Translations under genes and position numbers: made by a program | The notes under the pieces: model-generated | What the model was told of the DNA's origin: nothing | Seen by the model: the letters and a program-made list of their open reading frames with translations, nothing else | Database searches by the model: none | Source: Candidatus Magnetominusculus sp. LBB02 | Lineage (GTDB): Bacteria; Nitrospirota; Thermodesulfovibrionia; Thermodesulfovibrionales; Magnetobacteriaceae | NCBI GenBank assembly: GCA_022321325.1 | Contig: JAKOEO010000018.1 | Span: 1-50,866 of the forward strand | Length of the DNA stretch: 50,866 nucleotides | Reading direction: 5' to 3' | In this document: positions 1 through 8,598 of the stretch, in pieces | Numbering within the stretch: the first letter of the stretch is position 1 | Layout: every line of letters begins with the position of its first letter

Positions 1-56
1 GATAGAGCGGAGGTCTCCGGAACCTCAGGCCGGAGGTTCGAATCCTCTCAGGCGCG
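1..56 (+). tRNA. tRNA-Arg (anticodon CCG), 5' end missing
   Basis: The 3' three quarters of a tRNA are visible. The anticodon stem is GAGGT/ACCTC (10-14 with 22-26) around the loop CTCCGGA, giving anticodon CCG, which reads the arginine codon CGG. The T arm is GGAGG-TTCGAAT-CCTCT (32-48). The 3' acceptor strand CAGGCGC is at 49-55 with discriminator G56. No CCA is encoded, so it would be added after transcription. The acceptor 5' strand and most of the D arm lie outside the window. Confidence 0.9.
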
Positions 57-124
57 ATTATCATAATGTCGGTCAGCTCCATTTTCTCTTGTAAAGACGC
101 GTTTTCCCGGCACTTACGAAATGA

Positions 125-162
125 CCTCTACGGCAGGTTACATCCTCTACGCCAGGTTACAT
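125..162. repeat. 19-bp tandem duplication
   Basis: CCTCTACGGCAGGTTACAT is followed directly by CCTCTACGCCAGGTTACAT, with one mismatch. The pair lies in the gap between the tRNA and the end of batE. It sits inside the loop of a weak inverted repeat (GGCACTT near 109 and AAGTGCC near 170). No function can be assigned. Confidence 0.6.
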
Positions 163-180
163 AGAGAAAGTGCCAATGGC

Positions 181-930
181 TTATATCACGCCAATATCGC
201 CCTTGTGCGCCCAGCCCGTCTTGCCGTCCGGCCTTTTTATTTTATACCACTGTCCCTCTGTCTCTACTACATCAACCCTCATTCCTGCATACATCGTATA
301 AAATACTGTCGCCCCGTCAAACGGCTCGTATCTGGCCTCTATCTTTTCTGCTAAAACTATCGAGTGCACGCCGCTCTGCCGGTCATATAAGACATAGGAT
401 GAGATTATCAAAAGCACCGCCGCCACCGCTATTGCATAGATTGCGAATCCTCTCAGCCTTACAATAAATAAGCGGGCTATAGCGGCTGCAAATATCGTCG
501 CATATAATATAAATAAGCAAATCGTAAGCGCATCTGTTGTAAGCGGGCTATAGAGCCTGTCAAGCTGTCGGTTTACCCACGGCCTTTCGACAGCGCTCTG
601 GCGGTTTTTTATCTGAGACACGGCAAACTCATAATTTGCCCGTAAGTCCTCATCCACCGGTATCAGCCGCCTTGCCTTTTCGTAGTATAGGATGGCGTAC
701 CCTATCCTGTTTGTCTTCAGGTAACAGTTGCCTATATTGTAATAGAGACCACCGCTTTCATAGCCATCCTGAATCGGCTTATAGTATTCCTTCGCGGCCT
801 CGTCGTATTTCCCCTCTGTGTAAAGCAGCGCCGCCTTCTTAAATACATCGTTATAAGTTGCCGCGTTTGACGGCACGGCAGAGGCAAGAGCCGCTATGAT
901 GATAATTGAGGCAAGCGCCAATGCTTTCAT
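181..930 (-). CDS. batE: BatE-like TPR/SH3 membrane protein
   Basis: Last gene of the Bat (aerotolerance-type) operon, 249 aa. It starts with a signal peptide (residues 1-23). Two TPR-like units follow (about 26-105, including a YYNIGNCYLK stretch), then two membrane helices near 133-155 and 162-182. A C-terminal SH3-like domain (about 190-249) contains the typical G-x-W-Y-K-I and TGWAHKGDIG segments. This TPR-TM-TM-SH3 order is the BatE layout. The ATG overlaps the batD stop codon by four bases (ATGA), which indicates translational coupling. Bat proteins are thought to form a periplasmic/inner-membrane complex with MoxR ATPases. The precise biochemical role is not established. Confidence 0.85.
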   Translation of the reverse strand: MKALALASIIIIAALASAVPSNAATYNDVFKKAALLYTEGKYDEAAKEYYKPIQDGYESGGLYYNIGNCYLKTNRIGYAILYYEKARRLIPVDEDLRANYEFAVSQIKNRQSAVERPWVNRQLDRLYSPLTTDALTICLFILYATIFAAAIARLFIVRLRGFAIYAIAVAAVLLIISSYVLYDRQSGVHSIVLAEKIEARYEPFDGATVFYTMYAGMRVDVVETEGQWYKIKRPDGKTGWAHKGDIGVI

Positions 931-2765
931 ACCCGTACCCTCTCCATCTGGCTGATAAACTCCTCAAGATTACTATATGTCCTCTGCATTTCAGCCCGTC
1001 CCAGTCCGCCGCGGGCGTATCGGGCCATCTCACAGGTCTGATAAATATCTTTCAGCGTATCTGTATGCAGACCTCTTTCCTCAAGCAGCAGGAATATCTT
1101 GTCGTCCATTATCTCACCGGGCGGGATATGGAGCTTATTGCCGAGGTAGTCATAGATGGTCTTATGAACTGTGTTGTAGAACTCCTCTTCTTTGTCCATT
1201 TCCATAAAATTGACAGCGGCCTTTAAACCCTGCCTGGCCTTCTTGGGCGCTTGAAGGCCCCTTGCGTATCTTATATCGCTACGCAGACGGTTGGTCCTTC
1301 GCGCATATATCAGCGCCAACGCATATATCACAGGGGGTAAAATTAAGAGGACTATAAACGGCGCACGGCGATAGAGCGGTGCACGTGCGTCAGATATCTT
1401 AGTAAGCTCGCCCAGCCTTTCCTTAATGAACACCACGTCTTTGCCGAGGGTTTCCCCATGGGCGGTTTCACCTGCCGACTGCGGCGGGCCTATAATCTTT
1501 GCGCTATCCACTGCGGCTGCCCCTGTCACCTTTATAGGAAACGGCCCTCTTTTTATTGTCTGATATGACTTCTTTTCGGGATCAAAATATGAAAACGCTA
1601 TCTCTGGTATCGCCTCAACAGTGTTTGACAACGGTATAACGGCCTGTTCAAATGTCTTAGACTGCTTGTCCTGTTTGATCTGCGGGTCGTAGTATTTTAG
1701 TAGGGCTGAGTTATTTCCATCTATGTCGGGGACCGTAACGCTGTTGAGATTGCCGGTGCCTGTGACAGTCATTTTTAAGGTAACGGGGTCTCCGGTCTTT
1801 ACCGTCGGCGGCTGGACTGCCGCGTCTAAATCAAATGTGCCGATTGCCCCTTTAAAACCCTGTGGTTTCCCCTCTTCCGGTACGGGCATAACCCTCATGG
1901 AGATGGTCTTAGATTTTACTTCAACCGATTCCGCCCTTGCCGAGTCAAAGAAATTGTTGAAGAAATCATCGTCAAATGCCCCGCCGGGTAAGTTGGCGCG
2001 GTTTGCCTTGACCATAATATTGCATTTTAACGTGGCAGGGCCAAGTTTCACTGAGTTGGCCTGCGAGGGCGCAAAGGCCGTTGCCGTAAACTCCGCGGTA
2101 TTGAATACCAGGCCGTCTATTATCTCTGTAGCCTGAGTGGGTTGTTTGTCAAAAGTGCCTATTGAAAATCCGCTGTCTGCCACGTCCGGCAGGCTAACCC
2201 CTGTAACGCTGAGCTCTCTGAAATAGAGTTTTACCCTGACCGTAAAGATTTCGTTTGCATAGACGGTTGTCTTTGACGGTTTGAGAGTTACATAGAGCCT
2301 GTCATTTATAGCCTTAGGGGCGTCTTGCCCTTCTGGCGCAGCGGGGTTGTTAGCATGTGGCTGGCCGGAGTTATCAACGACATGAACCGTTATCTCGTTT
2401 GACGTGTATGACCTGCCATCGTATTCATGGGTAAAAGGGCCGACCTTAAAATCTCCTGTTTTAGTAGGCACTATGAAGTAATTGTAGGTAACAGAGCTTG
2501 ACGCCGTACCGTTTACTATAGACATTCTTGTTGAGGTACCGTTGTAATTAATCGAAAAGCCGTCTATCTTTGGCGTCTCTGGATGTGGGGCGCTCCTGTC
2601 GCCGTTAAAAATCAGGCTCAAGCGGGTGCCTTCGCCTATGGAGAGCGTGGTCTTGTCGAGGGCTATCTCAAAAGAAACATTGGAAGCCCATGCTGCCGTG
2701 GCCGTTAGTATTGATACTAACAATAGTGTCAACAGCCCTGAACCTATACGATACGAACGTGACAT
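927..2765 (-). CDS. batD: BatD family membrane protein
   Basis: 612 aa. A signal peptide (1-28) is followed by several beta-sandwich repeats (about 30-430) of the BatD/oxygen-tolerance family, including the typical opening in which a protein described as lacking enzyme motifs carries Ser/Thr-rich extracellular strands (FEIALDKTTLSIGEGTRLSL). One membrane helix lies near 465-485, and a cytoplasmic helical tail (500-612) resembles the tail of the BatD-like gene upstream. The start is the ATG at 2765; there is no Shine-Dalgarno sequence. Instead TGGTATAAT lies nine bases upstream, so the gene may also be transcribed separately as a nearly leaderless mRNA. Its 3' end overlaps batE by four bases. 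Confidence 0.88.
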   Translation of the reverse strand: MSRSYRIGSGLLTLLLVSILTATAAWASNVSFEIALDKTTLSIGEGTRLSLIFNGDRSAPHPETPKIDGFSINYNGTSTRMSIVNGTASSSVTYNYFIVPTKTGDFKVGPFTHEYDGRSYTSNEITVHVVDNSGQPHANNPAAPEGQDAPKAINDRLYVTLKPSKTTVYANEIFTVRVKLYFRELSVTGVSLPDVADSGFSIGTFDKQPTQATEIIDGLVFNTAEFTATAFAPSQANSVKLGPATLKCNIMVKANRANLPGGAFDDDFFNNFFDSARAESVEVKSKTISMRVMPVPEEGKPQGFKGAIGTFDLDAAVQPPTVKTGDPVTLKMTVTGTGNLNSVTVPDIDGNNSALLKYYDPQIKQDKQSKTFEQAVIPLSNTVEAIPEIAFSYFDPEKKSYQTIKRGPFPIKVTGAAAVDSAKIIGPPQSAGETAHGETLGKDVVFIKERLGELTKISDARAPLYRRAPFIVLLILPPVIYALALIYARRTNRLRSDIRYARGLQAPKKARQGLKAAVNFMEMDKEEEFYNTVHKTIYDYLGNKLHIPPGEIMDDKIFLLLEERGLHTDTLKDIYQTCEMARYARGGLGRAEMQRTYSNLEEFISQMERVRV

Positions 2766-2774
2766 TGGGATAGT

Positions 2775-2783
2775 ATTATACCA
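2775..2783 (-). promoter_or_regulatory. Extended -10 box abutting batD start
   Basis: On the minus strand TGGTATAAT, a perfect TGn-TATAAT extended -10, lies in the 37-bp gap between batC and batD. Nine bases separate it from the batD ATG, so transcription would start about three bases before the start codon. No good -35 hexamer is seen, which is usual for extended -10 promoters. Confidence 0.5.
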
Positions 2784-2802
2784 TAACCTTATTAATCATC
2801 AT

Positions 2803-3642
2803 CTACCAGTCCTTGTCAACTTTGGGGTAGCCGCCTTTATTTCCCTTGTCGTTAATCATGCCACGCGGGACGTTATCGTTTTTCAAGCCTTCAAGCAGTC
2901 TGTCGGCGTCGTTTTTGGACATTGAAGGCGGGGCATTGCCTTTCCCTGTATCAGGGCTTGGCGAGGACGCAGGCTGCTTAGGGTCTTTAGCCTCATCGCC
3001 CTGCTTTTTATCACTTTTTCCCTTATCCTTACTTTCCTTATTTTCTTTATCTTTATCTTTGTCTTTGTTCTGGTCATTATTTTCCTTTTCGTCCTTGTTG
3101 TTTTCCTTCTGACCGTCTTTCTTGTTTTCCTTTTTGTCGTCTTTCGGCTGTTGGCGTTGTTGTCGTAACTCATTGATTTTTTTATTTGTGAGTTCATAGT
3201 TGCGCCTTGCGTCGGCGTCTGTGTCATTTAGCTCAATTGCCCTTTTGAAATATTGCAGGGCGTTTTCATATGATGAGACGGCCTCTGAGGGATTATTTTC
3301 CTCGAGGGATTTCCCCTGCATATACTGCGCGTTGCCGGCGTTATAGTTGGAGCGTGCCTCAATGGCGGGATTGTGCGTTGACATAGATTTTGTGAAGTGT
3401 CCGAGGGCATGCTGATAGTCGCCGCTTCCGTAGTAAGCCGTGCCGGCGTTATAGTTTAGCACGTCTGAGTCGGGGTTTTTCTTTATGGCCTCGTCATATT
3501 TCTTCACCGCCTCGCCGTACTTGCCTTCCTTGTTCAGGCGGTTGCCTTCGCTTGCCGCGTCCTGAAATATACCGGCCTCTGACGTACCGGCTATCATAAA
3601 CAGCGCTAACGCTGCGGCTAATTTTAAATTGGCGGCGTTCAT
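2803..3642 (-). CDS. batC: BatC-like TPR protein
   Basis: 279 aa. A signal peptide (1-23) is followed by three to four TPR units (about 30-160) and then a long low-complexity, highly charged region rich in K, D, E, N and Q (about 163-225). A short conserved-looking tail ends in Asp-Trp. TPRs followed by a charged linker and a DW terminus is the usual look of BatC. The ATG overlaps the batB stop (ATGA). TPRs imply a scaffold or assembly role beside the two VWA proteins. Confidence 0.85.
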   Translation of the reverse strand: MNAANLKLAAALALFMIAGTSEAGIFQDAASEGNRLNKEGKYGEAVKKYDEAIKKNPDSDVLNYNAGTAYYGSGDYQHALGHFTKSMSTHNPAIEARSNYNAGNAQYMQGKSLEENNPSEAVSSYENALQYFKRAIELNDTDADARRNYELTNKKINELRQQRQQPKDDKKENKKDGQKENNKDEKENNDQNKDKDKDKENKESKDKGKSDKKQGDEAKDPKQPASSPSPDTGKGNAPPSMSKNDADRLLEGLKNDNVPRGMINDKGNKGGYPKVDKDW

Positions 3643-4643
3643 TCTCTGCGCCTCCTTTCGGGCAGCATGGCCTCTATCATTATCAGAGCCAGAGCGGCGG
3701 CAAGCGGGTACTGGAATTGTTCGTTATAGCGCCTTTCCATCTTTTCCTTCGTCTCTTTTTTTTCTGAATGGGAGAGTTTCTGTTCATAGATAAGCCCAAG
3801 GCCAACCTCGGCGCTGCCGGCCTTAACATAGCTGCCGCCTGTGGTTATGGCTATCTTTTCAAGCATTCCCTCGTCAAGCCGCGACTTGACCATATTGCCC
3901 TCGCTGTCTTTCAAAAATTGAACGCCTCCTTTGTCATCTCTCACCTGAATTAATTCCCCCTCAGGTGTGCCTATTCCCACGGTATAAATTGTCATCCCCG
4001 CGTCCTTGGCCCTCTGGGCGGCTTGTAATGCGCTTCCCTCAAGGTCTTCGCCGTCGGTTATCAGTATCAGCGACTTGTCTTTTGACGGATTGTCCTTATA
4101 GGTATTGATCGCCTCGTCAATGGCGCTTGCTATGTTTGTGCCTCCAACGGGAATTGAATTTACGCCGAGGTCGCCTAAGGCAAGCATAAAACCGTTATAA
4201 TCAACAGTTAGCGGCGAAAACAGAAATGCCTTTCCGGCAAATCCTATGAGGCCGATGCGGTCGCCCTTGAGCTTCTTTATCAAATCGGCAACGGCAAACT
4301 TCGCCCGCTGAAGGCGGTTGGGCTTGACATCGGCGGCAAGCATGCTCTTAGACGTGTCAATGGCAATGAGAATATCAGAGACGCGCTGCTTTACCTCTTC
4401 AAGGTGAAACCCCCACTGCGGCCTCATCATTGCCATGGCGCACATTAACACGGCGGCTGTTATGAGGGCGGCCTTTAATAACCTTCTCTTTGGCGCCAGT
4501 CCCATTGTGATATCATTGACAAGTTCAGGCTCTGCAAACCTGCGCAGAGACCTGCCTCCTGCCATCAATGCCCAAATATAAAATCCTGCCGCCACAACGG
4601 CAGCCCACAGCATATATGCCGCCTGAGCATTTCCAAACCTCAC
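3639..4643 (-). CDS. batB: BatB: membrane VWA-domain protein
   Basis: 334 aa. Two N-terminal membrane helices (about 9-27 and 55-72) and one C-terminal helix (about 309-326) surround a von Willebrand factor A domain. The metal-ion-dependent adhesion site is complete: DTSKS near residue 91, the T of SPLTVDY, and LITDGED. The start is GTG, overlapping the batA stop codon (GTGA). It is the second of two adjacent VWA proteins, which is the standard Bat arrangement. Confidence 0.88.
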   Translation of the reverse strand: MRFGNAQAAYMLWAAVVAAGFYIWALMAGGRSLRRFAEPELVNDITMGLAPKRRLLKAALITAAVLMCAMAMMRPQWGFHLEEVKQRVSDILIAIDTSKSMLAADVKPNRLQRAKFAVADLIKKLKGDRIGLIGFAGKAFLFSPLTVDYNGFMLALGDLGVNSIPVGGTNIASAIDEAINTYKDNPSKDKSLILITDGEDLEGSALQAAQRAKDAGMTIYTVGIGTPEGELIQVRDDKGGVQFLKDSEGNMVKSRLDEGMLEKIAITTGGSYVKAGSAEVGLGLIYEQKLSHSEKKETKEKMERRYNEQFQYPLAAALALIMIEAMLPERRRRE

Positions 4644-5707
4644 GGTATCCTCCTCAGCACGGTTGTCCTTAATCCAGTCTCAAAGAGCAAGAGCCACAGC
4701 GCCGCGGCCAAAAACCAGTGGAAGCCCTCCTTGTACTCAAAGAAGCGTTTCTCTTCAAAGCGCGTCTTTTCAAGCTTGTCTATCTCGGCGTAAATCTTCT
4801 TTAACGAGCTGAAGTCTGTCGCCCTGTAGTATTGGCCGCCTGTGAGCCGGGCTATGTCTGTCAGCGTGTCGTCGTCAACATCAATTTCTATGTTTTGATA
4901 GAAGGTGTTTCCATAGGCGTCTCTCACAGGATATGGTACCGGGCCTTTTGAGCCTGCCCCTATGGTATAGACCCTGATGTTTTCAGCCCGTGCGGCCAGA
5001 GCGGCGGTCATTGGCGAGATTGTCCCCATGTTTGACCTGCCGTCTGTGAGAAGTATAACCACCTTTGAAGCGGCCTTTGTGTCCTTTATCCTGTTCAGGG
5101 CTGCCGCAAGGCCGTTTCCTATTGCCGTGCCGTCTTCAAGAATTCCTATGTATATTCTGTTAAGGTTTTCAAGCAGATAGTTATAGTCAGTGGTAAGCGG
5201 GCTTGCGGTGTATGCCCTTGCGGCAAAGGCCACCATCGCTATTCTGTCGCCGTTTCGGCTCTTTATGAAGTCCCTCACCACTGCCTTAACCGCGTCAAGG
5301 CGGTTTTGCCTTTTTCCTTCATAGGAGAAATCTTCGGCAAACATGCTGGTAGATAAGTCCACGGCAAGGGCGATGTCTATGCCTTTAGTCTCAACCGTGG
5401 TCTCCTCAAGGCGCTTCTGTGGCCTGGCCAGTGCTATTATCAACAGGCAAACGGCAAGAATCCTCAAAACCGCCACATACCTTGATACCCTCATCCTAAA
5501 CGTAATCGGCAGGCCGCTAAGCAGCTGACCTGTCGAAAACCTCAGCGCCGCAGTCGGCTTATTCCTTAATCCTATGACAAGCAGCAAAACGGCAACGGGA
5601 GTTAGAAGCAGTATCAACGGGTCTCTGAAGATAAATGTCCTGCCATAGCCTTGCAGCCAGTTTAATAACGGCAGCCCCTTAATGAAATCTATGATGAGAT
5701 CAATCAT
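4640..5707 (-). CDS. batA: BatA: membrane VWA-domain protein
   Basis: 355 aa when started at the ATG at 5707 (M-I-D-L). An in-frame start 60 bases further upstream is possible but would run deep into the preceding gene, and the usual 8-base overlap favours 5707. An N-terminal membrane region and a TM near residues 60-80 precede a VWA domain with an intact MIDAS (DLSTS, SPLTTDY, LLTDGRS). A C-terminal TM precedes the end. Bat VWA proteins are proposed to act as metal-dependent adaptor subunits working with the MoxR ATPase. Confidence 0.88.
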   Translation of the reverse strand: MIDLIIDFIKGLPLLNWLQGYGRTFIFRDPLILLLTPVAVLLLVIGLRNKPTAALRFSTGQLLSGLPITFRMRVSRYVAVLRILAVCLLIIALARPQKRLEETTVETKGIDIALAVDLSTSMFAEDFSYEGKRQNRLDAVKAVVRDFIKSRNGDRIAMVAFAARAYTASPLTTDYNYLLENLNRIYIGILEDGTAIGNGLAAALNRIKDTKAASKVVILLTDGRSNMGTISPMTAALAARAENIRVYTIGAGSKGPVPYPVRDAYGNTFYQNIEIDVDDDTLTDIARLTGGQYYRATDFSSLKKIYAEIDKLEKTRFEEKRFFEYKEGFHWFLAAALWLLLFETGLRTTVLRRIP

Positions 5708-6605
5708 CTTGTGGGATCTCCCTTGTCTCATCCACAAACTTCCACGCTGCGGCGAAACTTCCCTCAATCTCGGCAGATGACGGCCCGTATTTGGCGAACT
5801 TTACCATATCCGACCTGTTCAGGAAATCCCTGAGCAGCTCCTTGTGAACGTTGGACAGCTCCAGCGATTCCCTGACCATATGCAGGAATTCCTCTGTGGT
5901 CATCTCCGGGGCCTTGAGCCAGAACCTGTCCTCTATGTAGTATCTTACGATAGAGGACAGCTCTGTAAAATATTCCTTTATCAAACCCGCCTTATCAAGG
6001 TTCTTCTCCATCAGTCTCTGAAGAGCCTCGTATGCAACTTCATGGGCGAGGCGAGGCGGCGGTGGAGGCGGCTGTTTTGGCTTTCTTCGCTTCATGTAAT
6101 AATATACAAGGGCTGCTGCCGCAATTAAAATGGCCGCCCCCAATAACCACCACCAGTATAAGCTGCCACCGCCATCGCCCTCGACCGGCCCCTTAATTGG
6201 GGCGATTATAAGCGTATCGTTATCAAACAGCGCGCTCTGGATTATCACGCTTACAGACGGCACAGCCGCCTCTTTTTGCGTACTATCGGTCTTATATCTT
6301 ACCTTATAGCCGCCTATGGCATATGTGCCGGGCATAAAACCCCTCATAATGTACTGCATGGTGTATTCTTTGTTAAGAATGCCGACTGTCGTAAGTTCAG
6401 AACTCACGAGCGTGAGATTGTCGGCGCTGACTATGGGAAATTCCACGTCTTTTGCGTTTTTTACGGTTATTGAATATGCAAACCTTTCCCCAACGCCAAC
6501 CGTTTCTTTATACGCCCTTGAGGTGACAACGGCCTCATCGGCGCAGGCGGCGCTTGCCATAAGGATAATCGTCAATATTAACGGCACTATTTTAGTGGCA
6601 GCCAT
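5700..6605 (-). CDS. BatD-like / DUF4381-like membrane protein
   Basis: 301 aa. A signal peptide (1-22) and a single extracellular beta-sandwich resembling one BatD domain (about 25-125) are followed by a membrane helix (about 150-169), a short Lys/Pro-rich stretch (KRRKPKQPPPPPPR) and a cytoplasmic helical domain (about 185-295). The tail resembles the C-terminal region of BatD and DUF4381 proteins often found between DUF58 and VWA genes in such operons. The ATG lies three bases after the DUF58 stop, and the 3' end overlaps batA by eight bases. The family name is tentative; membership in the operon is secure. Confidence 0.75.
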   Translation of the reverse strand: MAATKIVPLILTIILMASAACADEAVVTSRAYKETVGVGERFAYSITVKNAKDVEFPIVSADNLTLVSSELTTVGILNKEYTMQYIMRGFMPGTYAIGGYKVRYKTDSTQKEAAVPSVSVIIQSALFDNDTLIIAPIKGPVEGDGGGSLYWWWLLGAAILIAAAALVYYYMKRRKPKQPPPPPPRLAHEVAYEALQRLMEKNLDKAGLIKEYFTELSSIVRYYIEDRFWLKAPEMTTEEFLHMVRESLELSNVHKELLRDFLNRSDMVKFAKYGPSSAEIEGSFAAAWKFVDETREIPQDD

Positions 6606-6608
6606 AGC

Positions 6609-7490
6609 TCAGCGGTTTAGCCTTCGTTCTCTCATCCTGAAAAATCTTATCAGGGTCTTGATATACGGCACATCGGTTGAGATATCTATGTGGTCAACGC
6701 CGCTTTTGCGAAAGAGCCGCCTTCGCTCATCAAACATTGCCGCGGCCTTTTCTTTATAGTGTCTTCTTACGGCGGTGCTTGACGAATCAATGTCAAACAA
6801 TTCCCCCGTCTCGGCATCCTCCAGCGTTATCAGCCCGACATTTGGCAGGGCGCGTTCCACAGGGTCGGTAAGCGTCACGGCGATGACATCATGGCGTTTG
6901 TTTGCAATTGCAAGCGACTTTTCATATTGTGGGGCGTGGAAGTCCGAGACAATAAACACAACTGCCCTATGTCTTACGACTTTACTGAGATATTCTAAGG
7001 CCGCCGCGATGTCAGTGCCGCGGCCCTGAGGGCTAAGGTATATGGATTCCCTGACCACTCGCAGGACGTGTTTAAGGCCCTTTGCCGGCGGGATGAACTT
7101 CTCTATCCTGTCAGTGAAGGCGATAAGCCCTGCCTTGTCGTTATTTCTGACAGCCGACAGGGCCAGAAGCGAACTAAGCTCCGCGGCCAAGTTTCGCTTC
7201 AGCCGCGTAGTTGTGGCAAATGCGCCGGACCGGGACAGGTCAAGAAGGAGTATAATGGTAAGTTCGCGCTCCTCGATGAACTTCTTGATAAACGGCTCGC
7301 CCATTCTGGCCGTAACGTTCCAGTCAATGGAGCGAATATCGTCACCGGGCGTGTACTGGCGTACCTCGTCAAACTCCATGCCCCGGCCCTTGAACACACT
7401 GCGATAGTGGCCAGTGAAAAAATCGGCTGCCATGCGGCGCGTCTTTATCTCCACCCTGCGGATGTTTTTAATTACATCAGTGGCAAGCAT
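6609..7490 (-). CDS. DUF58 domain protein (VWA-like)
   Basis: 293 aa, soluble. It shows the DUF58 signature GxxF-x-E-VRQYxxGDDIRxIDWNxxAR (about residues 37-62), followed by a VWA-like fold with a degenerate MIDAS (LLLDLSRS near 84). DUF58 proteins almost always lie next to MoxR ATPases, as here, with ten bases between the genes. They are taken to be partners or substrates of the ATPase. No clear Shine-Dalgarno sequence is present, so translation may depend on coupling to moxR. Confidence 0.87.
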   Translation of the reverse strand: MLATDVIKNIRRVEIKTRRMAADFFTGHYRSVFKGRGMEFDEVRQYTPGDDIRSIDWNVTARMGEPFIKKFIEERELTIILLLDLSRSGAFATTTRLKRNLAAELSSLLALSAVRNNDKAGLIAFTDRIEKFIPPAKGLKHVLRVVRESIYLSPQGRGTDIAAALEYLSKVVRHRAVVFIVSDFHAPQYEKSLAIANKRHDVIAVTLTDPVERALPNVGLITLEDAETGELFDIDSSSTAVRRHYKEKAAAMFDERRRLFRKSGVDHIDISTDVPYIKTLIRFFRMRERRLNR

Positions 7491-7500
7491 GGCGGCGTAT

Positions 7501-8496
7501 TTAGGGGACTTCCAACTCTTCTAAAATGCGTCGGACGATATCGTCAGAGGTCTTGTCCTCGGCCTCTGCCTCATAGCTTACGATGACGCGGTGGCGTAAG
7601 ACATCAGGACCAATGGACTTCACGTCCTGAGGCGTAACAAACCCTCTGCGCTGTATAAAGGCATATGCCTTAGCGGCAAGGGCCAGGTAAATCGTTGCCC
7701 TCGGTGACGCCCCATACTGAATTAGCCCCGCCAGCTCTTCAAGCTTATAGTCCTGCGGCCTTCGTGTGGCAAAGACGATATCCACAATATATTTCTCTAT
7801 CTTTTCGTCCATATAGACCTCGTCTATGACCATACGGGCGTTCATAATGTCAGTGGGGGTTATGACGGCAGAGGCGCTGACTTCCCTTGAGGTGAAGGCC
7901 ATGCGTTTAAGAATTGTGCGTTCTTCGTCTTTGGTAGGGTAGGTGAGTTTCAGCTTGAGCATGAACCTGTCGGTTTGGGCCTCGGGAAGCGGATATGTGC
8001 CTTCCTGTTCAATAGGGTTTTGGGTTGCCAGCACCAGAAATGGTTCTTTTAGTTTATATGTGTTATCGCCGATTGTAACCTGGCGCTCTTGCATAGCCTC
8101 AAGCAGGGCGCTTTGAACCTTAGCGGGGGCGCGGTTAATTTCGTCGGCAAGGACGATATTAGAAAATACAGGACCTTTTCTCGTTGAGAATGTGCCGTCC
8201 TTGGGGTTATAGATTTGCGTGCCGATGATGTCGGCAGGAAGGAGATCTGGCGTAAATTGAATGCGGCTGAAGTCGGTCTTAATCGCCTGGGCAAGTACCT
8301 TAACGGCGGTGGTCTTGGCAAGCCCCGGCACACCCTCAAGCAGCACATGGCCGTTTGCCAGTATCCCCACAAGCAGCCGCTCAAGCAGATATTTCTGCCC
8401 CACTATAATCTTTTCAAGTTCGGACATTAGAAGGCTGATAAAGGCGCTCTCCTTTTTAACCTTCTCATTTATAAGTATAATGTCCTGATCTGCCAT
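7501..8496 (-). CDS. MoxR-family AAA+ ATPase
   Basis: 331 aa. Walker A is GVPGLAKT at residues 55-62, Walker B is IVLADE at 114-119, and sensor 1 lies in LVLATQNP. The arginine-containing sequence TDRFMLK follows, and the C-terminal lid carries SPRATIYL. All are MoxR hallmarks. MoxR ATPases act as chaperone-like remodellers for VWA partner proteins, which follow in the same operon. It is the first gene of the eight-gene set. The start is supported by AGGAGG eight to nine bases upstream. I see no convincing -35/-10 pair; TATGATAAAAT on the minus strand near 8534-8544 is the best candidate. Confidence 0.93.
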   Translation of the reverse strand: MADQDIILINEKVKKESAFISLLMSELEKIIVGQKYLLERLLVGILANGHVLLEGVPGLAKTTAVKVLAQAIKTDFSRIQFTPDLLPADIIGTQIYNPKDGTFSTRKGPVFSNIVLADEINRAPAKVQSALLEAMQERQVTIGDNTYKLKEPFLVLATQNPIEQEGTYPLPEAQTDRFMLKLKLTYPTKDEERTILKRMAFTSREVSASAVITPTDIMNARMVIDEVYMDEKIEKYIVDIVFATRRPQDYKLEELAGLIQYGASPRATIYLALAAKAYAFIQRRGFVTPQDVKSIGPDVLRHRVIVSYEAEAEDKTSDDIVRRILEELEVP

Positions 8497-8598
8497 GGTC
8501 TTTGAGCCTCCTGTTGCCGTTAATTTATGGGTATTTTATCATAGTACGACAGACAAATGCCACAGAGGCCGCACTCGGTAGTGGGTCAGTTTGAAAAA

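Noticed and set aside
1723-2136. 137-codon plus-strand ORF
   Set aside because: Antisense shadow of batD; no ribosome site.
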